Notes under the pieces: generated by a model
What the model saw: only the letters and a program-made list of their open reading frames with translations
What the model was told of the DNA's origin: nothing
Database searches by the model: none
In this document: in pieces, positions 7,183 to 8,153 of the stretch
How the letters are laid out: every line of letters starts with the position of its first letter
Numbering within the stretch: the first letter of the stretch is position 1
NCBI GenBank assembly: GCA_002351955.1
Contig: DEHO01000036.1
Span: 240,224-248,376 of the forward strand
Length of the DNA: 8,153 nt
Direction: 5' to 3'
DNA from: Flavobacteriales bacterium UBA2798
Lineage (GTDB): Bacteria > Bacteroidota > Bacteroidia > Flavobacteriales_D > UBA2798
Translations under genes and position numbers: made by a program

Positions 7183-7968
7183 TTATAAGGCAGATTTTTT
7201 TAGGGCAAACGGATTTTTACTAAGATCTGTGATTTCATGCATCCCCAGAGTCGCTGCAATAATTGCTAAAACCGGCGCGAAAACCACCCCGATGTCGTAA
7301 GGAATAAAAAACATAAGAGAAAAAACGGCCCCGTTGCCTATGGCAAACCCTGCATGAGTCCGAACAAATTTTACACTGTCATCAATACTCAAACGGAATC
7401 GTTCGTTGATGTAATCAATCATGCAAAAACCATAAAAATAGCAACCCACACTAAAAAGGAAAAATGATGTTAAGGGTTTTGCATCAGCAACAAACAAAAC
7501 AAATACATACCAAAATGCAAAAATGGAATATTCAAGAATGAAATTGCCCATCGAAATTCGGATTGCTCTCCGAATATCAGACAAAAACTGCTTCCAGTTG
7601 GATTCATAAGTGTTGCCTGTAATAATCGTTTCTGTCTGCAGGCTTAATTTGGTAAGCATTGGGGATAAAACAATAAACACAATGTATTTTCTGAGTTTAT
7701 ACCCCATCATGATTACAGAGAACACAAATAAATTGTAAAGTAGATCTGCCATTAGCCCTTTAATGGAATTGACATTTGGAATTGATTGCTCTTTTAAATG
7801 GAGCTCAAGCCACCATGCTCCCAGCAAAATCAGAATGGAAAGTACTAGAGGCGGGATGAACCATGCCCAAAGTTTCTTGCGGACAATAAGCTTAACCGCA
7901 TCAGGGTAAGTCCTGATTCCAAGCCAGAATTCGTTAAAAAATTGTTCCACAGGGTAAAAATAGCTCAA
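7183..7968 (-). CDS. EI24/CysZ-like integral membrane protein
   Basis: 261-residue inner-membrane protein resembling the EI24 (etoposide-induced 2.4) / CysZ family. Hydrophobic segments lie near residues 33-56, 72-92, 95-108, 142-162, 166-186 and 207-245. Supporting features are the amphipathic N-terminal region before KKLWAWFIPP, the LSPMLTKLSLQTE stretch after a short hydrophobic segment (the family places a conserved Pro here), MIDYINERFRLS after the fourth segment, and FAPVLAIIAATLGM near the end. CysZ proteins move sulfate, but members in this phylum are mostly uncharacterised and no sulfur-assimilation gene is nearby, so I do not assign a substrate. The start is TTG at 7968: the frame is open upstream to a stop at 8026-8028 but holds no ATG, and the next internal Met (residue 73) lies beyond the first membrane segment. 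It is divergent from purB with 84 bases between starts. The family call is moderate. Confidence 0.75.
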   Translation of the reverse strand: MSYFYPVEQFFNEFWLGIRTYPDAVKLIVRKKLWAWFIPPLVLSILILLGAWWLELHLKEQSIPNVNSIKGLMADLLYNLFVFSVIMMGYKLRKYIVFIVLSPMLTKLSLQTETIITGNTYESNWKQFLSDIRRAIRISMGNFILEYSIFAFWYVFVLFVADAKPLTSFFLFSVGCYFYGFCMIDYINERFRLSIDDSVKFVRTHAGFAIGNGAVFSLMFFIPYDIGVVFAPVLAIIAATLGMHEITDLSKNPFALKKSAL

Positions 7969-8029
7969 AAAACAATAACAAATAGCTGATTTTAGGTGCT
8001 GACTGCAATGGTGGTTGTGCTGGGTTTAT

Positions 8030-8037
8030 TAGTTTTG
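8030..8037 (+). promoter_or_regulatory. Bacteroidota-type -7 promoter element for purB
   Basis: TAGTTTTG matches TAnnTTTG exactly and ends 15 bases before the purB ATG, predicting a leader of roughly ten bases. A TTG at 8015-8017 is too close to serve as a normal -33 element, so the upstream half is not convincing. The element sits in the 84-base gap shared with the divergent EI24 gene, for which I see no equally good element on the other strand. Confidence 0.5.
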
Positions 8038-8052
8038 TGCTTTAAAATTATC

Positions 8053-8153
8053 ATGCAGCTAAACACTCTTCAGGCCATCTCTCCAATTGATGGTCGTTAC
8101 CGTGGACAAACTAAGGTTTTGTCGGATTATTTTTCAGAAGGCGCACTTATCCG
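8053..8153 (+). CDS. purB: Adenylosuccinate lyase, N-terminus (3' partial)
   Basis: Only the first 33 codons are in the window. They read MQLNTLQAISPIDGRYRGQT and continue KVLSDYFSEGALIR, matching the strongly conserved N-terminus of PurB (xLxAxSPxDGRYxxxxxxLxxxFSExxL). The enzyme acts twice in purine synthesis, splitting fumarate from SAICAR to give AICAR and from adenylosuccinate to give AMP. The ATG at 8053 is the natural start, with an AT-rich stretch and a TAGTTTTG promoter element just before it. The frame is intact to the window edge. The catalytic residues lie outside the window, so activity cannot be judged, but the identity is clear from this signature. Confidence 0.9.
   Translation, partial: MQLNTLQAISPIDGRYRGQTKVLSDYFSEGALI

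Overview
The window comes from a member of the Bacteroidota; class and genus cannot be settled from the sequence. Three signs point there. The first gene ends in a type IX secretion (T9SS) type A sorting domain. Two start regions carry the phylum's TAnnTTTG -7 promoter element, and none of the starts has a clear Shine-Dalgarno sequence. The gene content (HYR/Ig-like surface protein, TPR-PD40 protein) is typical of the group. No mobile element, RNA gene, CRISPR array or broken gene was seen.

Layout. From 3 to 2483 (+) runs the 3' part of a large secreted multidomain protein: a CHU_C-type Ig-like domain, six tandem HYR modules, two more Ig-like repeats and the T9SS tail. It enters from outside the window. 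A strong intrinsic terminator (2582-2614) follows and lies just before proC (2624-3436, pyrroline-5-carboxylate reductase). proC is followed after 34 bases by acs (3471-5363, acetyl-CoA synthetase). acs converges on a three-gene minus-strand cluster, read from right to left: an EI24/CysZ-like membrane protein (7183-7968), a secreted TPR plus PD40 beta-propeller protein (5790-7124), and a small secreted carboxypeptidase-regulatory-like protein (5392-5790). The last two overlap by one base (TAATG). At the right edge purB (adenylosuccinate lyase, from 8053) begins, divergent from the EI24 gene.

How the parts relate. proC, acs and purB are housekeeping metabolism and show no functional link beyond position. 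The translationally coupled TPR-PD40 and CRD-like pair is the most interesting item. Together they reproduce the first three domain types of the T9SS-associated protein PorE (TPR, beta-propeller, CRD) but lack its OmpA-like peptidoglycan-binding end. The sorted HYR protein is a likely T9SS cargo. A role for the pair at the cell envelope is plausible but is inference. All intergenic gaps are shorter than 150 bases. I saw no clearly novel multi-gene system; the points worth a second look are architectural and regulatory.
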